Shown: positions 1 through 8,678 of the stretch, one piece after another
Layout: the number at the start of each line of letters is the position of its first letter
How positions within the stretch are numbered: the first letter of the stretch is position 1
Assembly (NCBI GenBank): GCA_020853815.1
Contig: JADYYE010000025.1
Span: forward strand, 1-56,759
Direction of reading: 5' to 3'
Length of the DNA stretch: 56,759 nucleotides
Source: Phycisphaerales bacterium
GTDB taxonomy: Bacteria > Planctomycetota > Phycisphaerae > Phycisphaerales > UBA1924
The notes under the pieces: generated by a model
The model's database searches: none
What the model saw: only the letters and a program-made list of their open reading frames with translations
What the model was told of the DNA's origin: nothing
Program-made: the position numbers and the translations under genes

Positions 1-341
1 CGACCAGCACGAGCAAGACCCCGGCCGCAAAGGCGCCGGCGAGCACGACCGCGAAGGCCGACAAGGCCACCAAGGTCGGCGTCGTCGAGAGCGACAAGCG
101 GAGCAAGACCCGCAAGGTGGTGGTGAGCTATATGGCGAGCCACCCCAAGTACGGCAAGTACATCCGCCGGCGCACGGTGCTGCACGTGCACGACGAGCGG
201 AACGAGTCCCGCACCGGCGACGTTGTCGAGTGCGTGCAGTGCCGCCCGCTCAGCAAGACCAAGTGCTGGCAGCTGGTGCGGATCGTTGAGAAGCGCGCCG
301 AGAAGGCCGCCCTCATGGAGAGCGCCAAGCAGGTTCAGTAA
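1..341 (+). CDS. rpsQ: 30S ribosomal protein S17 (5' partial)
   Basis: S17 binds 16S rRNA early in 30S assembly. The frame is open from base 3 to the TAA at 339-341, and its start lies before the window. The core is recognisable: GVVESDKRSKTRKV, then HPKYGKYIRR, HDE, GDVVE and the family signature CRPLSKTKCWQLVRIVEK. The visible N-terminus (about 25 residues, TSTSKTPAAKAPASTTAKAD) is an Ala/Lys/Thr-rich stretch ahead of the usual S17 start, so the protein carries a disordered basic extension. It lies 63 bp before rplN in the normal spc-operon order. Confidence 0.95.
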   Translation, partial: TSTSKTPAAKAPASTTAKADKATKVGVVESDKRSKTRKVVVSYMASHPKYGKYIRRRTVLHVHDERNESRTGDVVECVQCRPLSKTKCWQLVRIVEKRAEKAALMESAKQVQ

Positions 342-404
342 GCGTCGCACACTTCCCGGCCCCGCCAGCGAAGGCGGGTCCGAATCACGAACGATCGGTG
401 AGTC

Positions 405-791
405 ATGCTCCAGCAAGAAACACGATGCGAGGTCGCGGACAACACGGGCGCCAAAATCGCCTACGTCATCCGCGTGTACGGCGGGTCGACCGCGACCGGC
501 CGCTTCACCCGGCGAACCGCCGGCGTGGGCGACCGCGTGTTCGTCTCGATCAAGAAGGCCATGGCCGGCGGCGACGTCAAGCCCGGCGACAAGAGCAAGG
601 CCGTGGTCGTCCGCACGACCAAGCCGACGCGCCGCGCCGACGGGTCCTACGTCGCGTTCGATTCGAACGCGGTCGTGCTGATCCAGGACGACGGCAACCC
701 CAAGGGCACGCGCATCTTCGGGCCGGTCGCCCGCGAGCTGCGCGACAAGAACTACATGAAGATCGTGTCCCTCGCGACGGAGGTGGTGTGA
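405..791 (+). CDS. rplN: 50S ribosomal protein L14
   Basis: L14 is a 128-residue beta-barrel protein that contacts 23S rRNA and the 30S interface. Length and sequence are typical: [17 protein letters not shown] at the start, then [10 protein letters not shown], and the C-terminal [20 protein letters not shown]. The ATG at 405 follows a GGTGA site. The TGA (789-791) overlaps the rplX ATG by one base, so translation is probably coupled. Confidence 0.97.
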   Translation: MLQQETRCEVADNTGAKIAYVIRVYGGSTATGRFTRRTAGVGDRVFVSIKKAMAGGDVKPGDKSKAVVVRTTKPTRRADGSYVAFDSNAVVLIQDDGNPKGTRIFGPVARELRDKNYMKIVSLATEVV

Positions 792-1249
792 TGCCCGCGC
801 ATGTCCGCAAAGGCGATACCGTGATGGTGACCCGCGGCGACGATAAAGGCCGCGTCGGCGAGGTTCTCCGCGTCGACCCCAAGAACGCCCAGGTCGTGGT
901 CAAGGGGATCAATCTCCAGACCAAGCACCTCAAGAAGACGCAGCAGGCCCCGCAGGGCGGCGTCATCCAGCGTGAGGCGCCGATCCATATCAGCAAGGTC
1001 AGCCCCGTCGTCGACGGCAAGGCCGTCCGCGTCGGATTCCGCACCCAGGCGGACGGCAGCAAGGCCCGCGTCGCGCGTCACCACGGCAAGGACCTCAAGG
1101 TTCTGAACGTGGTGGCTCCGGCCCGCGGCGGTGAAAAGCCCGCCAAGGCCGACGCCCCCGCCAAGCCCGCCAAGTCCGCAAAGCCGGCCAAGGCAGCTGC
1201 TCCGAAGGCCGAGGGCAAGACGACCAAGACCAAGAAGGCCGCGAAGTAA
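791..1249 (+). CDS. rplX: 50S ribosomal protein L24, with basic C-terminal tail
   Basis: L24 starts 50S assembly by binding 23S rRNA. The KOW motif is at the N-terminus (HVRKGDTVMVTRGDDKGRVGEV), followed by INLQTKHLKKTQQAPQGGV and PIHISKV, all typical. The 152 residues exceed the usual 100-110 because of a tail of about 45 residues made of Lys, Ala and Pro (KPAKADAPAKPAKSAKPAK...). The frame is open further upstream to 398, but that part overlaps rplN. The ATG at 791 gives the standard L24 N-terminus and overlaps the rplN stop. Confidence 0.95.
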   Translation: MPAHVRKGDTVMVTRGDDKGRVGEVLRVDPKNAQVVVKGINLQTKHLKKTQQAPQGGVIQREAPIHISKVSPVVDGKAVRVGFRTQADGSKARVARHHGKDLKVLNVVAPARGGEKPAKADAPAKPAKSAKPAKAAAPKAEGKTTKTKKAAK

Positions 1250-1304
1250 CCGAGCACCATCCCGCGGCCCGCGCGTGGGAGCACCAAGAAGTTGAGCAAG
1301 AGCC

Positions 1305-2060
1305 ATGTCGAAGGACCAGAACAAAGAGGCGAACAAGGGAGCTCCGAAGGGGGCGCCCAAGGGTGAGAAGGGCGGCGCGCCCAAGGGCGGTTCGTCCAAG
1401 AAGCACGCCGAGGCCGAGGTCGTCGACACCGGTCCGGCGGTCCCCCCGCGCCTGCGAGATCTCTACCGCGACAAGATCCGCGCCGAACTGAAGAGCAAGT
1501 TCGAGATCGGCAACGTGAACGCGATGCCCAAGCTCGAGAAGATCGTGCTCAACGTGAACATGGGTCGCCACATCGAGGGCACCAAGATCCCGCCGCACAT
1601 CAAGGGCACGATCATCGAGACCCTGACCAAGATCACCGGGCAGAAGCCCATCGTGATCAAGGCCAAGAAGTCGGTGTCGAACTTCAAGGTGCGCGAGGGC
1701 GTCGAGACCGCGGTCATGGTGACGCTGCGTCGCGAGCGCATGTGGCACTTCCTCGATCGCCTGATCAACCTGGCGACCCCCCGAATCAAGGACTTCCGCG
1801 GCGTTCCCACCAACGCCTTCGACAAGCAGGGCAACTACAGCATGGGCCTCACGGAACAGGGCGTGTTCCCCGAGATCAACATGGCCGACGCCCAGTTCAC
1901 CCACGGCATGCACCTGAACCTGGTGTTCAGGAACTCCGACGCCAAGCTCAGCCGCTTCGTGCTCGAGCAGATGGGCATGCCTTTCACCAAGCCCGAGGAA
2001 AAGGCCGTCCGCAAGACGGCCGCGCCGGCACCGGCGCCCGCCCCGGCGGCGACCAACTGA
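1305..2060 (+). CDS. rplE: 50S ribosomal protein L5, extended at both ends
   Basis: L5 binds 5S rRNA and the central protuberance. The core matches the family: NVNAMPKLEKIVLNVNMG, ITGQKPIVIKAKKSVSNFKVREG, FRGVPTNAFDKQGNYSMGL. The product is 251 residues against about 180 normally. The first 45 are Lys/Gly/Ala-rich with GAPKG repeats, and the last 25 are Ala/Pro-rich. A start at the core would need an internal codon without a clear site, whereas the ATG at 1305 has AAGAG just upstream. Confidence 0.95.
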   Translation: MSKDQNKEANKGAPKGAPKGEKGGAPKGGSSKKHAEAEVVDTGPAVPPRLRDLYRDKIRAELKSKFEIGNVNAMPKLEKIVLNVNMGRHIEGTKIPPHIKGTIIETLTKITGQKPIVIKAKKSVSNFKVREGVETAVMVTLRRERMWHFLDRLINLATPRIKDFRGVPTNAFDKQGNYSMGLTEQGVFPEINMADAQFTHGMHLNLVFRNSDAKLSRFVLEQMGMPFTKPEEKAVRKTAAPAPAPAPAATN

Positions 2061-2149
2061 GTACGCGAACCACCCGGGGCTCCAAGCCCCGGATTTGAGA
2101 GAGAGTTTCACGCGTCGTGAGAGCACGACGCCCAGCGGGAAGGAACACG

Positions 2150-2335
2150 ATGGCGACCAAAGCGCAAGTTGCCAAGTCCAACAGGAAGCCCAAGTTCAGC
2201 ACCCGCATCGTGCGCCGGTGCGAGCTGACCGGGCGGGCCCGCGGCGTGTACCGGAAGTTCCGGATCAGCCGCATCATGCTCCGCAAGCTCGCCCTCGAGG
2301 GCAAGATTCCGGGCATGAGGAAGGCCAGCTGGTAA
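2150..2335 (+). CDS. rpsN: 30S ribosomal protein S14, short form without zinc ligands
   Basis: S14 sits in the 30S head. At 61 residues it has the length of the zinc-binding type Z, ending in the family C-terminus [11 protein letters not shown], and the core [17 protein letters not shown] is recognisable. Type Z has two CxxC pairs. Here the first is C24-ExLxT27 (CELT) and the second is S40-RI-M43, so three of four ligands are gone and it should not bind zinc. The ATG at 2150 follows GGGAAGGA, and an earlier in-frame codon at 2117 has no site. It lies in the usual place between rplE and rpsH. Confidence 0.93.
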   Translation: MATKAQVAKSNRKPKFSTRIVRRCELTGRARGVYRKFRISRIMLRKLALEGKIPGMRKASW

Positions 2336-2398
2336 GCCCCTTTGGACCGACGCGGCGAACGACTGACCAAGTCACACTGAGCAAGATCGAGGTTTGAG

Positions 2399-2797
2399 AT
2401 GGCGATTGTTGACCCCATCGCGGACATGCTGACCAGGATCCGGAATGCCGTCCGGAACCGTTCCAAGAAGGTGGACGTGCTGAACAGCAAGGTCTGCCGC
2501 GGCATCGCGGGCGTGCTGAAGGACGAAGGCTACATCGACAGCTTCGACGTCGTCGAGGATGGTCGGCAGGGCCTCATCCGCCTGAAGCTCCGCTACGGCC
2601 CGTCGGGCGAGTCGGTGCTTCACAGCCTGAACCGCCAGAGCAAGCCCGGCTGCCGTCGCTATTCAGGCGTCGCCGACATTCCCAAGCCCGTGCAGGGCCT
2701 GGGCATCGCGATCGTCTCGACGAGTCAGGGCGTGCTCTCTGATCGCGCCTGCCGTGAGAAGCGTGTCGGCGGCGAGTTGTTGTGCGTGATCGATTGA
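2399..2797 (+). CDS. rpsH: 30S ribosomal protein S8
   Basis: S8 binds helix 21 of 16S rRNA and is usually the translational repressor of the spc operon in Escherichia coli. The 132-residue product shows the standard DPIADMLTRIRNA start, an RYSG element in the middle and the C-terminal GVLSDRACREKRVGGELLCVID. The ATG at 2399 has GAGG 7 nt upstream. No tail is present, unlike several neighbours. Confidence 0.97.
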   Translation: MAIVDPIADMLTRIRNAVRNRSKKVDVLNSKVCRGIAGVLKDEGYIDSFDVVEDGRQGLIRLKLRYGPSGESVLHSLNRQSKPGCRRYSGVADIPKPVQGLGIAIVSTSQGVLSDRACREKRVGGELLCVID

Positions 2798-2877
2798 ACC
2801 GGAGTTTTCGGCGGAAGCCCGGCCCTCCTTGAAATGGGGTGGCGCCGGTGAGCCGCACGCCTTGAGGAGTGTCTGGA

Positions 2878-3423
2878 ATGTCTCGAATTGGAAAGAAGCC
2901 AGTGCCGGTTCCCGCGGGTGTGAAGATCGCGGTGAAGGACCGCGTCGTCAACATCGAGGGGCCCAAGGGCAAGCTCAGCATGACGCACCGACCCGACGTG
3001 GTCGTCAGCTACGCGGACGCCGAGAAGACCATCAAGGTCGAGACGGCCACGGGCGCTGGTCCCGACGCCTCGGCCTACTGGGGCACGACTCGCGCGCTCC
3101 TCCGCAACATGGTCGAGGGCGTGACGAAGGGCTACGAGAAGCAGCTCGAAGTCGTCGGCGTCGGCTGGACCGCCGCCGTCATGGGCAAGAAGCTCAAGCT
3201 GACGGTCGGCTTGGCCAACTCGATCATGGTCGACATCCCGACCGGCCTGACGGTCGCGGTCGACAAGGCGATGGTGAAGGTCTCCGGGCCCGACAAGCAG
3301 CTCGTCGGACAGTTCGCCTCGGCGGTTCGCGCAACGCGCAAGCCCGAGCCCTACAACGGCAAGGGCATCAAGTACACCACCGAGACCATCAAACGCAAGC
3401 AGGGCAAGCAGTTCGGCGCCTAA
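2878..3423 (+). CDS. rplF: 50S ribosomal protein L6
   Basis: L6 lies near the factor-binding site of the 50S subunit. The product is 181 residues, a normal length, with MSRIGKKPVPVPAGV at the start, the internal LLRNMVEGVTKGYEKQLEVVGVG repeat region, and GPDKQLVGQFA..RKPEPYNGKGIKY near the end. An in-frame GTG at 2869 exists, but GAGGAG at 2864-2869 would overlap it. The ATG at 2878 is 8 nt after that site and gives the family N-terminus. Confidence 0.97.
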   Translation: MSRIGKKPVPVPAGVKIAVKDRVVNIEGPKGKLSMTHRPDVVVSYADAEKTIKVETATGAGPDASAYWGTTRALLRNMVEGVTKGYEKQLEVVGVGWTAAVMGKKLKLTVGLANSIMVDIPTGLTVAVDKAMVKVSGPDKQLVGQFASAVRATRKPEPYNGKGIKYTTETIKRKQGKQFGA

Positions 3424-3492
3424 TCGTGAGTTTTCTTCCCGAACGCCCCGCGGCGTTCGGACAAGCGTTCGGTTCGAAGGGACGTGTGGACG

Positions 3493-3855
3493 ATGGACAA
3501 GCAGGTACAGAAAAACATTCGACGCTCGCGCCGGCGCATCGGCCTCCGCAAGCGCATCAGCGGCACGACCGAGCGCCCGCGCCTCGCGGTCTACAAGTCG
3601 CTCAACCACATGCACGCCCAGATCATCGACGATCTGGCGGGCAAGACCCTCGCCGCCGTCTCGACCACCGAGAAGGCGATGGGCCTCACCAAGACCGGCA
3701 ACTCCGCGGCCGCCGCGGCGATCGGCGCCAAGCTCGCCGAACGCGCCAAGGCCAAGGGCGTCACCATGGTCGTGTTCGATCGGGGCGGGTTCAAGTTCCA
3801 TGGGCGAATCAAGGCCCTCGCCGATGCGGCCCGCAAGGCGGGACTGTCGTTCTAG
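3493..3855 (+). CDS. rplR: 50S ribosomal protein L18
   Basis: L18 binds 5S rRNA with L5. The 120-residue product shows [27 protein letters not shown], then HMHAQIIDD and the C-terminal [24 protein letters not shown], all characteristic. An in-frame GTG at 3484 is only 1 nt from the AAGGGA site (3477-3482), so the ATG at 3493 (10 nt spacing) is chosen. The gap to rplF is 69 bp. Confidence 0.96.
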   Translation: MDKQVQKNIRRSRRRIGLRKRISGTTERPRLAVYKSLNHMHAQIIDDLAGKTLAAVSTTEKAMGLTKTGNSAAAAAIGAKLAERAKAKGVTMVVFDRGGFKFHGRIKALADAARKAGLSF

Positions 3856-3948
3856 AAAGAGGCACGGGGCACCGGGCATTTGGCATTGGGAAGTCCAAGA
3901 GACAGGCAGAAGAACGGGGCGGGCGAGCCCCGGCTGAAAGAGTGAACC

Positions 3949-4671
3949 ATGGCAGAGATGCTTGACGAATCCTCATCGATCGAGTCCACGACGCTGAAGG
4001 TGTATCGTACCTCGGCGACCGTCAAGGGCGGCCGCCGCTTCAGCTTCGGCGCGCTCGTGGTCGTCGGCGACCGCAGCGGCAAAGTCGGCGTGGGCTACGG
4101 CAAGAGCCGCGAAGTCCCGCTCGCCGTCGAGAAGGCACAGAAATACGCCCGCAAGGTGATGAAGTCCATCCCGATGTCGGGCAAGACGCTCCCCCACGAG
4201 GTCGAGGGAACCTACTCCTCTTCCAAGGTGCGTCTCATCCCCGCGTCGCCCGGTACCGGCGTCGTCGCGGGCGGCACCGTCCGCGCCATCCTCGAGATGG
4301 CCGGCGTCACCGACTGCCTCACCAAGTGCTACGGCTCGACCAACGCCCGCAACATGGTCAAGGCCGTGTTCGACGGCCTGGCCAAGCTCCGCACTCGTCA
4401 GTACGTCGAGAAGGTCCGCGGCAAGGAACTCGGCCAAACCGAGATCGAGGCCAAGATCGCCGCCGGCTCCAAGTTCGCAACCTTCGCCGCCAAGGGCGAG
4501 AAGATGAAGGGTCCGGTCAACACCGTTGGTGGTGATCGCAAGGGCGGTCGTGGCGGCGGCGGTCGCGGTCGTCGTGGTGGTCCGGGTGGTGATCGTGGCG
4601 GCGATCGCGGCGGTGACCGCGGTGGTGACAAGGGCGGAGCGCCCGGCGCGGCCCCGAGCGGTCAGCAGTAA
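3949..4671 (+). CDS. rpsE: 30S ribosomal protein S5 with RGG-rich tail
   Basis: S5 helps maintain decoding accuracy and 30S helicase activity. The two-domain core spans about residues 15-175: [32 protein letters not shown], then [21 protein letters not shown]. After it comes an approximately 55-residue Gly/Arg/Asp tail with GGDR repeats and a GRGRRGG block, encoded by near-perfect 12-bp DNA repeats around 4570-4630. RGG tails usually bind RNA; here this is inference. rpmD normally follows, but only 70 bp separate this gene from rplO and they hold no L30 frame. Confidence 0.96.
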   Translation: MAEMLDESSSIESTTLKVYRTSATVKGGRRFSFGALVVVGDRSGKVGVGYGKSREVPLAVEKAQKYARKVMKSIPMSGKTLPHEVEGTYSSSKVRLIPASPGTGVVAGGTVRAILEMAGVTDCLTKCYGSTNARNMVKAVFDGLAKLRTRQYVEKVRGKELGQTEIEAKIAAGSKFATFAAKGEKMKGPVNTVGGDRKGGRGGGGRGRRGGPGGDRGGDRGGDRGGDKGGAPGAAPSGQQ

Positions 4672-4741
4672 TTCGAGGAACCAGTGAATCAAACCGCGCC
4701 CCGCCGCGACAGCGTGCGAACGGGTGCTGGAGTCAAGTCCC

Positions 4742-5365
4742 ATGATGATCCATGACATCACCGCCCTGGCAGGCCGCAACAAGAAGCGCAAGCGCGTGGG
4801 TCGCGGCGAAGGCAGCGGGCACGGCAAGCAGTCGGGCCGCGGCAACAAGGGCGCCAAGAGCCGCTCGGGCTACGCTGCCAAGCGTGGCTTCGAGGGTGGT
4901 CAGATGCCGTACTTCCGCCGCCTGGCGAAGTTCGGCTTCACCAACGCCGCGTTCAAGACCGAGTTCTGGACCGTCAATCTCGGCGACATCCTGAAGCACC
5001 CCTTGTTCGCCAAAGGCGGCGACGTGAACGCCGAAACGCTCATCAAGGCCGGTCTCATCCGCGACACCAGCCGGGATCTTAAGATCCTCGGTCATGTGAG
5101 CGAAGAGGGCGTCCGCGTCAAGCTGAACGTCGTCGCCAGCCGCGTCTCCGCCAAGGCCGTCAAGCTCGTGACGGACGCCGGCGGCTCGGTCAACCAGACC
5201 GGCACGCGTCGCGACAAGACCCGCGGCGTTGATCCCAACGCCGAGGACAAGACGCCCAAGAACTGGACCAAGCGTCTCACCCGCGGCGGCAAGAAGAAAG
5301 CCGGCGCCGATGCGGCCGCCGACGATGCCAAGGCCGACGCCAAGCCCGAGGCCAAGAAGAAGTGA
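4742..5365 (+). CDS. rplO: 50S ribosomal protein L15, extended
   Basis: L15 is a late 50S assembly protein. The Gly/Arg-rich N-terminus is typical (KRVGRGEGSGHGKQSGRGNKGAKSRSGY, split here only by ordinary family variation), then FEGGQMPYFRRLAKFGFTN. The protein has 207 residues against about 145; the last 45 are Lys/Ala/Asp-rich (KKKAGADAAADDAKAD...). GGAG at 4729-4732 supports ATG 4742 or the adjacent ATG 4745. A terminator-like hairpin follows at 5401. Confidence 0.95.
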   Translation: MMIHDITALAGRNKKRKRVGRGEGSGHGKQSGRGNKGAKSRSGYAAKRGFEGGQMPYFRRLAKFGFTNAAFKTEFWTVNLGDILKHPLFAKGGDVNAETLIKAGLIRDTSRDLKILGHVSEEGVRVKLNVVASRVSAKAVKLVTDAGGSVNQTGTRRDKTRGVDPNAEDKTPKNWTKRLTRGGKKKAGADAAADDAKADAKPEAKKK

Positions 5366-5400
5366 CCGGCGATCACGACGTGATCTCCACTCCGAACACC

Positions 5401-5442
5401 AGCCCGCGGCGTTTCCAGCGTCGCGGGCTTTCTGCTTTCCCG
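5401..5442 (+). terminator. Hairpin terminator after rplO
   Basis: An 11-bp stem (5401-5411 with 5419-5429, one G-U pair) closes a 7-nt loop and is followed by a weak T-rich stretch TTTCTGCTTT. It lies 36 bp after the rplO stop and about 150 bp before secY, so it probably divides the spc cluster into two transcription units. Confidence 0.7.
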
Positions 5443-5582
5443 GGCCCCGTTTCTTCCCGTGCGGAGCGTGCTTCGGGTGACCTAGACTTTCCGACTTTGA
5501 CCCTCGGCCCGGGCGTCGCCGGGAAGGGTGCTGCGCGTCGTGCCGCGGGCGTCATCGCTCCGGGCGGCGTCAAGGATGACCG

Positions 5583-6974
5583 ATGCTGATCCAGACCGTC
5601 AAGAATGTCTTTTCCATCAAGGAACTGCGGAACAAGATCCTGTTCACGCTGTCCATGCTGGCCGTCTATCGCATCGGCTTCTGGATCCCCGTCCCCGGCA
5701 TCAACCAGGAAGAACTCGCCCGGATGTTCGAGCGACAGGGCGAGGACCAGGGCGCCCTCTCCCGCCTCGGCGATTTCATGTCCACCTTCTCCGGGGGCGC
5801 GCTCTCGCACTCCACCATCTTCGGCCTGGGCATCATGCCCTACATCTCCGCCAGCATCATCTTCCAGCTCCTCGCTTCCGCGTGGCCGGCCCTCAAGAAA
5901 ATCCAGGAAGAGGGACCGACCGGGCGTCAGAAGATCATGGAGTGGACGCGTTATGTCACCGTGGGACTCTGCATCATGCAGGGGATCTTCTGGCTCGGCT
6001 ACATGGCCAAGCAGGGGATGGTCTATGTCGAGTTCGCCAACAGCCCCCTCTGGTGGGTCATGGGCACCACCGCCCTCACCGCCGGAACCGTCTTTCTCAT
6101 GTGGCTGGGCGAGCAGATCGACAAGCACGGCATCGGCAACGGCGTCTCCATGATCATCATGGCCGGCATCCTCGCCCGCTTCCCTGATGCCATCGTTACC
6201 CTCTATAGGAACTTCGAGCCCGGCGAACCCGACAAGATCGGGTACATGGGCATCATCGTGCTGGCCGCCGGCTTCGTCGGCGTCATCGCCGGCTCCGTCC
6301 TCATGACCGTCGCGCAGCGACGAATCCCGGTGCAGCAGGCCAAGCACACCCGCGGGCGACGCGTCTTCGGCGGGCAGAAGAGCTATCTCCCGCTCCGCCT
6401 CAACCACGGCGGCGTAATGCCCATCATCTTCGCCTCTTCGCTCATGATCTTCCCCTCCGTCATCTTCAGCGGTCTGGCCGAGACCAGCAAGGCCGGCGGC
6501 GGGTGGTTCTACACCTCCATGACCTGGATCAGCAACGAGCTCAAGGCCGGCGCCTACCTCCATGAGCTGGGCTTCATGCTCATGATCTTCTTCTTCAGCT
6601 ACTTCTGGATCACCGTGCAGTTCAATCCCGAGGAGATGGCCAAGCAGATGAAGGAGCACGGCTCGTTCATCCCCGGCCTGCGTCCCGGCCCGCGCACCGC
6701 CGAGTACCTCGAAACCGTGATGACCCGCATCACCTACGTCGGCGCCGCGTTCCTGTGCATCATCGCCGTGCTCCCCACCGTGGTGAACACCGCCATGAAC
6801 GTCGACTATTCGATCGCGCAGTTCTTCGGCGGGACGAGCCTTCTGATCGTGGTGTCGGTGACACTGGACTTCCTGCAGCGGGTCGAGGCCGCGCTGCTGA
6901 TGCGAAATTACGAGGGAATCCTGTCCGCGGGCGAAGAGACCAAGGGCCCGCGGATCCGCAGCGCCCGGGCCTGA
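5583..6974 (+). CDS. secY: Protein translocase subunit SecY
   Basis: SecY is the channel of the Sec translocon in the inner membrane. The 463 residues are close to the usual 430-460. It begins with NVFSIKELRNKILFTLSMLAVYRIGFWIPVPGI (first transmembrane helix), has the plug-region element FSGGALSHSTIFGLGIMPYI, the cytoplasmic loop RRIPVQQAKHTRGRRVFGGQKSYLPLRLNHGGVMPIIFA, and the C-terminal GIRPG-like PGLRPGPRTAEYLETVMTRITYVGA; these quoted blocks run with ordinary family spacing. AAGGA at 5572-5576 precedes the ATG by 6 nt. A TAGACT hexamer at 5483-5488 could be the -10 of its own promoter. adk and map, which often follow secY, are absent. Confidence 0.97.
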   Translation: MLIQTVKNVFSIKELRNKILFTLSMLAVYRIGFWIPVPGINQEELARMFERQGEDQGALSRLGDFMSTFSGGALSHSTIFGLGIMPYISASIIFQLLASAWPALKKIQEEGPTGRQKIMEWTRYVTVGLCIMQGIFWLGYMAKQGMVYVEFANSPLWWVMGTTALTAGTVFLMWLGEQIDKHGIGNGVSMIIMAGILARFPDAIVTLYRNFEPGEPDKIGYMGIIVLAAGFVGVIAGSVLMTVAQRRIPVQQAKHTRGRRVFGGQKSYLPLRLNHGGVMPIIFASSLMIFPSVIFSGLAETSKAGGGWFYTSMTWISNELKAGAYLHELGFMLMIFFFSYFWITVQFNPEEMAKQMKEHGSFIPGLRPGPRTAEYLETVMTRITYVGAAFLCIIAVLPTVVNTAMNVDYSIAQFFGGTSLLIVVSVTLDFLQRVEAALLMRNYEGILSAGEETKGPRIRSARA

Positions 6975-7046
6975 CGCCCGAGGCGATGAACGGCCCCACG
7001 CCGCGACGGCGCCGGGGATGACTGTGAGAGGTTTGTTCGGAGGACC

Positions 7047-7271
7047 ATGGGAAAGCAGGACGACAAGTTCACGTTCGAGGCGGTGGTGACCGAGGCGTTG
7101 CCCAACGCGATGTTCCGGGTCCGCCTGCCCAATGAGCAGAAGACCGAGGTCTTGGCGTATGTGTCGGGCAAGATGCGGATGAACTACATCCGCATCCTCC
7201 CGGGCGACAAGGTGACGGTCGAGATGAGCCCTTACGACCTCTCCAAGGCTCGGATCACCTTCCGCCACTAG
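7047..7271 (+). CDS. infA: Translation initiation factor IF-1
   Basis: IF-1 is a single S1/OB-fold protein that occupies the 30S A site during initiation. The 74 residues match the family: [39 protein letters not shown] and the C-terminal [13 protein letters not shown]. The second residue is Gly where many have Ala. GGAGG sits 4-8 nt before the ATG. It follows secY directly. Confidence 0.97.
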   Translation: MGKQDDKFTFEAVVTEALPNAMFRVRLPNEQKTEVLAYVSGKMRMNYIRILPGDKVTVEMSPYDLSKARITFRH

Positions 7272-7360
7272 CGGTCGGAAAACGGTCGAGCCAGCCCCGC
7301 GTTCCAGCGCCGCGTGGCGAGTCCAGGGCACGGCCCCGAAGGAACGGGCGGGGGTTGTGG

Positions 7361-7389
7361 GTGACTTTCGGTCGATGTGGGGCTACCAT
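7361..7389 (+). promoter_or_regulatory. Possible promoter before rpmJ
   Basis: GTGACT (7361-7366) and TACCAT (7384-7389) are 17 bp apart, four of six matches each to the sigma-70 consensus. They lie in the unusually long 177-bp infA-rpmJ gap, overlapping a small hairpin GTGGGG..CCCCAC (7377-7395). The call rests on pattern only. Confidence 0.3.
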
Positions 7390-7448
7390 CCCCACCCGCG
7401 CCGGGGCGTGATTCTCATGCCGCGCCGCGATGTTTCGGAAGGTGTCAG

Positions 7449-7565
7449 ATGAAGGTGAAGGCCAGCGTCAAGAAGATTTGCGCCCAGTGCCAGGTTGTGC
7501 GCCGTAAAGGCAAGGTCCGCGTGATCTGCAAGGCGGACCCCAAGCACAAGCAGGTCCAGGGCTAA
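7449..7565 (+). CDS. rpmJ: 50S ribosomal protein L36 (zinc-ribbon form)
   Basis: L36 is the smallest 50S protein. The 38 residues keep the full zinc site: C11, C14, C27 and H33 (CAQC...C-x5-H), so this is the zinc-binding paralogue, in contrast to the zinc-free S14 in the same cluster. The real start is the ATG at 7449 with GGAAGG at 7437-7442. The frame also stays open upstream to 7377, but that stretch has no family similarity. Confidence 0.96.
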   Translation: MKVKASVKKICAQCQVVRRKGKVRVICKADPKHKQVQG

Positions 7566-7632
7566 CGAACATCACGCCCGCCTCCCGCCGGAGTCGGGCC
7601 CAGGGGTTCACGCCCCGCTGAGGAGTCATCGC

Positions 7633-8013
7633 GTGCCGCGTATCGCAGGTATCGACGTTCCCGACAAGAAGAAGGCGCTCTTCGCGCTCCAGTACATCCA
7701 CGGGATCGGCCCGAAGTTCGCGGCCGCCATCCTCGCGGAGGCGAAGGTCAACCCCGACACCCGCTCCAACGAGCTGACCGAGCTCCAGCTGGCGCAGATC
7801 AACTCGATCATCGACGCCAACTACCTCGTCGAGGGTGCGCTGCGCCGCCAGGTCCAGCAGAACATCCAGCGCCTGAAGGACATCCGCTCCTTCCGGGGCG
7901 ATCGCCACCGCAAGGGCCTCCCGGTCCGCGGACAGCGCACCAAGTCCAACGCGCGCACCCGCAAGGGCCGCAAGAAGACCGTCGCCGGCAAGAAGAGCGT
8001 CAAGGCCAAGTAA
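7633..8013 (+). CDS. rpsM: 30S ribosomal protein S13
   Basis: S13 forms intersubunit bridges and touches the P-site tRNA. It starts with GTG at 7633 ([25 protein letters not shown]), preceded by TGAGGAG. The helix-two-turn-helix core and the C-terminal [25 protein letters not shown] are typical, and a Lys-rich end follows. Total 126 residues. Confidence 0.97.
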   Translation: MPRIAGIDVPDKKKALFALQYIHGIGPKFAAAILAEAKVNPDTRSNELTELQLAQINSIIDANYLVEGALRRQVQQNIQRLKDIRSFRGDRHRKGLPVRGQRTKSNARTRKGRKKTVAGKKSVKAK

Positions 8014-8127
8014 AGCCACACGGCATCCGGTGCCGGGCGTCAGGGGATACGTTCCCGCTCGGCTCGTTCGCAGTTCTCATCATTCGGGTAGGACCCGCCG
8101 GGTCCGACGATCCGAGGAGTTTGAATC

Positions 8128-8502
8128 ATGTCGAAGAAGGCAAAGGTCAGGAAAAACGTCGTCCGCGGCATCGTGCATGTCCGCGCCACCGCCAACAACA
8201 CCATCGTCACCATCACCGACATGAACGGCGAGACCGTCTGCTGGGACTCCGCCGGGACCATGGGCTTCAAGGGCGCCCGCAAGTCCACCCCCTTTGCCGC
8301 CACCCGCGCCGGCGAGTCCTCCGGCCAAAAGGCCCGCAAGATCGGCATGAGCGAGGTCGAAGTCCGCATCCGCGGCTCGGGCTCAGGACGCGAGTCCGCG
8401 GTCAACGGCCTGGTCTCCACCGGCCTCCGCGTCACCGCCATCGAGGATCACACCCCGGTTCCGCACAACGGCTGCCGCCCCGCCAAGCGCCGCCGCGTCT
8501 GA
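8128..8502 (+). CDS. rpsK: 30S ribosomal protein S11
   Basis: S11 lines the platform of the 30S subunit. The 124-residue protein has [36 protein letters not shown] and the C-terminal [23 protein letters not shown] type ending. GAGGAG lies 8 nt before the ATG. In most bacteria rpsD follows; here the next gene is rpoA, 176 bp away across a terminator-like hairpin. Confidence 0.97.
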   Translation: MSKKAKVRKNVVRGIVHVRATANNTIVTITDMNGETVCWDSAGTMGFKGARKSTPFAATRAGESSGQKARKIGMSEVEVRIRGSGSGRESAVNGLVSTGLRVTAIEDHTPVPHNGCRPAKRRRV

Positions 8503-8514
8503 TCGATTTTTCAT

Positions 8515-8546
8515 CCGCGATCGGCGAAGGTCGATCGCGGGTTTTC
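8515..8546 (+). terminator. Hairpin terminator after rpsK
   Basis: A perfect 9-bp stem CCGCGATCG (8515-8523) with CGATCGCGG (8532-8540) is followed by GTTTTC. It lies 12 bp after the rpsK stop, exactly where rpsD would start in the usual alpha operon, and suggests that rpoA has its own promoter. Confidence 0.6.
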
Positions 8547-8678
8547 GATCGAGTTGCGGCGTTGGGCCGCACACGCTCCCGACCAGAAGAGACTTCCGCC
8601 GTGCAGCAGGGCGAAAGTTCTCGTGAGTCGTGCGAGCGGAGAACCCACGCGGGTCTGCTGCACAGGTGAGGACGCAAC

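Noticed and set aside
5373..7331. 652-codon open frame on the minus strand across secY
   Set aside because: It is antisense to a certain gene and has the His/Asp/Glu-rich shadow composition of GC-rich coding DNA; no family character.
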